From an uncultured Bacteroidota bacterium (lineage in GTDB: Bacteria > Bacteroidota > Bacteroidia > Chitinophagales > Chitinophagaceae): a DNA stretch of 8,621 bases. Position 1 is the stretch's first letter; every line of letters begins with the position of its first letter. This document shows positions 6,188 to 8,621 of this stretch, piece by piece. Location of the stretch: positions 1-8,621 of the forward strand of contig CAIWHI010000496.1 in assembly GCA_903912435.1 (NCBI GenBank). Reading direction: 5' to 3'. The notes beneath the pieces were generated by a model. The model made no database searches. It was not told where the DNA came from and worked only from the letters and a program-made list of their open reading frames with translations. The position numbers and the translations under genes are program-made.

Positions 6188-7474
6188 ATGTCCTCATTAA
6201 AGCAACGAGATTCAAAGGTTATCTGGCACCCTTTCACCCCTATGAAGGTGGCTCCCGAACCTATAGCCCTATCCAGGGGCGAGGGTCTATATCTGATTGA
6301 TGAGGAAGGTAACCGCTATATAGATGCGGTATCATCGTGGTGGGTCAATTTACATGGGCATGCACATCCCTATATCAGCCGCATGATAAATGCACAGATG
6401 AAGGAACTGGAACACTGCATGTTTGCCGGGTTCACACATGAGCCTGCAATAAGGCTTGCTGAACGTCTTATTGAAATATTACCCGAGGGAATGGAAAAGA
6501 TTTTCTACTCCGACAATGGCTCTACCGCCGTGGAGGTAGCCATAAAAATGAGCCTCCAATACTGGAAAAACAAGGGTATAAATAGAACCCGCATGGTAGC
6601 CATAGAAGGCGCCTACCATGGTGATACCTTTGGTGCAATGGCAGTAAGTGCGAGGAGTATTTTCACAGAGGCGTTTACAGATTATCTTTTTGATGTTTCC
6701 TTTATCCCTTTCCCTTCACCCGGCAATAAGCAGAAAAGTATTGCCGAACTTAAAACTCTTTTAAAAGCAGGTGATGTGGCGGCCTTGATAGTTGAGCCAT
6801 TAGTATTGGGCTCTGGAGGCATGTTGATGTATGACCCTGAAATATTGGAACAATATTTCGGTCTTTGCAAAAAACACCAAACCATCATTATAGCCGATGA
6901 GGTAATGACTGGTTTTGGGAGAACCGGAACCTTGTTTGCAACCAATCAGGTAAGTACCTGCCCTGATATTATTTGCCTGTCAAAAGGGCTTACTGGCGGC
7001 TTTTTACCTATGGGGGTTACAGCTACCACCCTGGATATTTTTAATGCTTTTTATGACGATGACCGTACAAAAATGCTGTACCATGGGCATTCCTACACCG
7101 CTAACCCTACTATATGTGCAGCTGCGCTTGCAAGTATGGATTTACTCTTTATGGATTCCTGCACCCAATCAAGAATCGACATTGAGAACGCACATATCCA
7201 TTTTAAGGAAACGATTTCCAAACACCCTCTAATTAAGGACATCAGGCATACAGGTACCATATTAGCGATTGAACTAAAAACAGATACCACCTCCTACCAC
7301 AATAATTTGCGTGACCGCATCTATAATTTCTTCTTGAGCCGTAAGATTATTTTAAGACCACTGGGGAATATTATTTACATATTGCCCCCGTATTGTATTA
7401 CCATAGGGGAGCTGGAGTATATTTATCAGTGTATAGAGGATCTGCTGGGGGAATTATCATTTAATCAATATTAA
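6188..7474 (+). CDS. bioA: Adenosylmethionine-8-amino-7-oxononanoate aminotransferase (DAPA synthase)
   Basis: A 428-aa class III PLP aminotransferase that converts KAPA to DAPA, usually with S-adenosylmethionine as amino donor. Matching E. coli BioA landmarks are the N-terminal WHPFTPM (13-19), SSWWVNLHGH with Trp51-Trp52 (E. coli Trp52/Trp53), AYHGDTFGAM with Tyr143 (E. coli Tyr144), ADEVMTGFGRTG with PLP-binding Asp237, CLSKGLTGG with the Schiff-base Lys266, and RPLGN with Arg390 (E. coli Arg391). Full length is normal for the family. Phe16 sits where E. coli has Tyr17. The ATG at 6188 begins 31 bp after the bioD stop, the only real gap within the operon, and gives the standard N-terminus. 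The stop (7472-7474) lies one base from the stop of the convergent small gene, so there is no room for a terminator between them. SAM rather than lysine as donor is inferred from BioA similarity. Confidence 0.96.
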   Translation: MSSLKQRDSKVIWHPFTPMKVAPEPIALSRGEGLYLIDEEGNRYIDAVSSWWVNLHGHAHPYISRMINAQMKELEHCMFAGFTHEPAIRLAERLIEILPEGMEKIFYSDNGSTAVEVAIKMSLQYWKNKGINRTRMVAIEGAYHGDTFGAMAVSARSIFTEAFTDYLFDVSFIPFPSPGNKQKSIAELKTLLKAGDVAALIVEPLVLGSGGMLMYDPEILEQYFGLCKKHQTIIIADEVMTGFGRTGTLFATNQVSTCPDIICLSKGLTGGFLPMGVTATTLDIFNAFYDDDRTKMLYHGHSYTANPTICAAALASMDLLFMDSCTQSRIDIENAHIHFKETISKHPLIKDIRHTGTILAIELKTDTTSYHNNLRDRIYNFFLSRKIILRPLGNIIYILPPYCITIGELEYIYQCIEDLLGELSFNQY

Positions 7475-7475
7475 A

Positions 7476-7679
7476 CTAGCCCCATTCATTTCTGCTTTTT
7501 CTTACATATTCTTGCATGTCATTAGCAATTTCAACCTGCAATTTACCTATAGATTTATCTGATAGCTTTTGGGTAGGCTGATTCGTTTCTTTAATCACTT
7601 TTATTAATTCTAGCTTTTCCAATTCCCGAATTAACCCCATTACTTTAGGGTTGAGTATCTGTATTCGCAAAGTCTCCAT
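7476..7679 (-). CDS. Small conserved-looking protein, possible antitoxin-like, orphan
   Basis: A 67-aa charged protein that I do not firmly recognise. It begins METLRIQILNP, a short predicted beta strand, followed by a Leu/Ile/Glu/Lys-rich amphipathic helix (about 14-31). After a polar linker (32-42) comes a second helix (about 43-63) ending in RKSRNEWG. This strand-helix-linker-helix layout and the opening residues resemble small Bacteroidota proteins usually left as hypothetical or as type II antitoxin subunits next to a PIN or RelE-like toxin. That resemblance is from memory and is weak evidence. No toxin gene is adjacent: bioA converges from the 3' side one base away, and 120 bp of noncoding DNA lies upstream. 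The ATG is at 7677-7679. The gene has no signal peptide, membrane segment or metal-binding cluster. It is real with fair likelihood because it fits exactly between two other genes. Confidence 0.6.
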   Translation of the reverse strand: METLRIQILNPKVMGLIRELEKLELIKVIKETNQPTQKLSDKSIGKLQVEIANDMQEYVRKSRNEWG

Positions 7680-7799
7680 AACAAAATTTCAATACGAATG
7701 TAGCAAATTGCCATTGAATAAATCACTTCAAAAGATTGAATTTTATCTAATCCTAATACCATTTTCCATCAATCCCCCAATTAAGCCTACCTTTGTCAT
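7680..7799. promoter_or_regulatory. Divergent promoter region; perfect -7 box for helicase at 7788-7795
   Basis: This 120-bp AT-rich gap separates the divergent small gene and the helicase. On the plus strand TACCTTTG (7788-7795) is an exact match to the Bacteroidota -7 element TAnnTTTG, and it ends four bases before the helicase ATG at 7800. A canonical TTTG -33 element is absent at 19-20 nt upstream; TTTTCC (7762-7767) is the nearest candidate. A small perfect stem (TTCAA-aaga-TTGAA, around 7727-7740) is also present but is too short to interpret. For the leftward small gene, TACATTCG on the minus strand (in the region 7695-7703) is a one-mismatch -7 candidate. Confidence 0.4.
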
Positions 7800-8621
7800 A
7801 TGACGTTTACTGATTTAAATCTCAATGCACACTTAATCAAGGCTTTGGATGAGCTGGGATATACCAAACCCACCACTATCCAGCATAAAGCCTATTCTGT
7901 GATTATGTCTGGTAGGGATGTATGTGGTATCGCCCAAACCGGAACTGGTAAAACATTTGCCTACACACTACCCATCCTTAAGTTAAGTACTTTTTCTAAA
8001 GACAGGTATCCTCAGGTGCTGGTATTAGTACCAACCCGAGAACTAGTGGTACAGGTTGTTGATGCCATAAAAAGCATCTCAAAATACATGACGCTTGAGG
8101 TGGTTGGGGTATATGGCGGTGTGAATATGAAGCCACAAGCCATGGCCGTGGAAAATGGCGTAGATATTGTTGTGGGTACACCGGGCAGGCTAATGGATCT
8201 TGCCTATAATGGCTCACTTAGGCTTAAGAGTATTAAGCGACTGGTGATTGATGAGGTAGATGAAATGCTCAACCTGGGATTCCGGACACAGTTGAATAAT
8301 ATCCTTGTCCTTTTGCCTCCAAAAAGGCAAAACTTGATGTTCTCTGCCACCATAACAGGAGAAGTAAAAGCATTGATTGATAATTGGTTTAACGCACCAG
8401 TAACTATTGAGGCAGCACCTACAGGTACTCCACTAGATAATATTGACCAGACTGCCTATTTCATACCGAACTTTTACTCAAAGGTAAACCTACTTAAACT
8501 ACTACTGCATACCCATGCCGAAATGACCAAGGTGCTGGTATTTGTAGGCACGAAAAAGCTTGCAGACATGGTTTACAATGAGGTAGAACCGGAATTTACA
8601 GGCACGGTAGGGGTAATACAC
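7800..8621 (+). CDS. DEAD-box RNA helicase, N-terminal part (runs off right edge)
   Basis: 274 codons are visible, in frame to the last base. The order of motifs is that of an SF2 DEAD-box helicase. They are a Q-motif region (TFTDLNLN to TTIQ, 2-28, Gln28), motif I AQTGTGKT (45-52, Lys51), motif Ia PTREL (78-82), GG (106-107), motif Ib TPGR (127-130), motif II DEVD (151-154), motif III SAT (182-184), then the start of RecA domain 2 with motif IV region VLVFVGTKK (245-253). The protein should unwind or remodel RNA with ATP in the cytoplasm, typically in ribosome assembly or mRNA decay. The paralogue (RhlE-, DeaD- or DbpA-like) cannot be told without the C-terminus. Motif II has Val in place of Ala. 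The ATG at 7800 is chosen because the Q motif begins directly after it and the next Met (34) would remove it. It is divergent from the small gene and not part of the bio operon. Confidence 0.95.
   Translation, partial: MTFTDLNLNAHLIKALDELGYTKPTTIQHKAYSVIMSGRDVCGIAQTGTGKTFAYTLPILKLSTFSKDRYPQVLVLVPTRELVVQVVDAIKSISKYMTLEVVGVYGGVNMKPQAMAVENGVDIVVGTPGRLMDLAYNGSLRLKSIKRLVIDEVDEMLNLGFRTQLNNILVLLPPKRQNLMFSATITGEVKALIDNWFNAPVTIEAAPTGTPLDNIDQTAYFIPNFYSKVNLLKLLLHTHAEMTKVLVFVGTKKLADMVYNEVEPEFTGTVGVIH

Noticed and set aside
7996..8217. 73-codon minus-strand frame inside the helicase
   Set aside because: It is antisense to helicase motifs Ia to Ib; the Pro/His/Gln-rich sequence is a mirror of the conserved gene.
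1..8621. CRISPR arrays, insertion sequences, phage genes, tRNA or rRNA
   Set aside because: I saw no regularly spaced repeats, transposase motifs, terminal inverted repeats or RNA-gene folds in the window. Composition appears uniform on inspection.

Overview
The window looks like a chromosomal segment of a Bacteroidota bacterium, probably of the Chitinophagales/Sphingobacteriales type. It is AT-rich, and the starts checked (bioB, the sensor kinase, the lipoprotein) have no clear Shine-Dalgarno sequence. It carries a TPR-type periplasmic-sensor histidine kinase and a SPII lipoprotein with DUF4397-like segments. Its BioB, BioD and DEAD-box proteins have a Bacteroidota flavour. Assignment to phylum is fairly safe; anything finer is inference.

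Layout. Positions 1-153 hold the C-terminal end of a CheY-like receiver protein (+). Convergent to it on the minus strand lie a lipoprotein (214-882) and, upstream of that, a TPR histidine kinase (1030-3045). A 339-bp AT-rich divergent intergenic region (3046-3384) holds a perfect 12-bp palindrome and other candidate control sites. It is followed by a compact plus-strand biotin operon bioB-bioF-bioD-bioA (3385-7474). The bioB/bioF and bioF/bioD pairs overlap by 8 and 7 nt, and bioD and bioA are 31 nt apart. A small minus-strand gene (7476-7679) ends one base from the bioA stop. A DEAD-box RNA helicase (7800 onward, +) starts divergently and runs off the right edge.

How the genes work together. 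BioF, BioA, BioD and BioB together cover the four ring-assembly steps from pimeloyl-ACP/CoA to biotin: KAPA, DAPA, dethiobiotin, biotin. All recognised catalytic and cofactor residues are present, with a few substitutions (BioD P-loop, BioA Tyr17 position). No gene for making or releasing the pimeloyl precursor (bioC, bioH, bioG, bioZ, bioI, bioW) and no birA is in the window. The histidine kinase and receiver fragment are two-component parts that could work together, but they are on opposite strands and not co-transcribed.

Most of the window is ordinary housekeeping DNA. I do not see a clearly new multi-gene system. The best second looks are the palindrome upstream of bioB, the perfect Bacteroidota -7 box four bases from the helicase ATG (possible leaderless mRNA), the one-base convergent junction with a small orphan antitoxin-like gene, and active-site substitutions in BioD, the kinase and the helicase.
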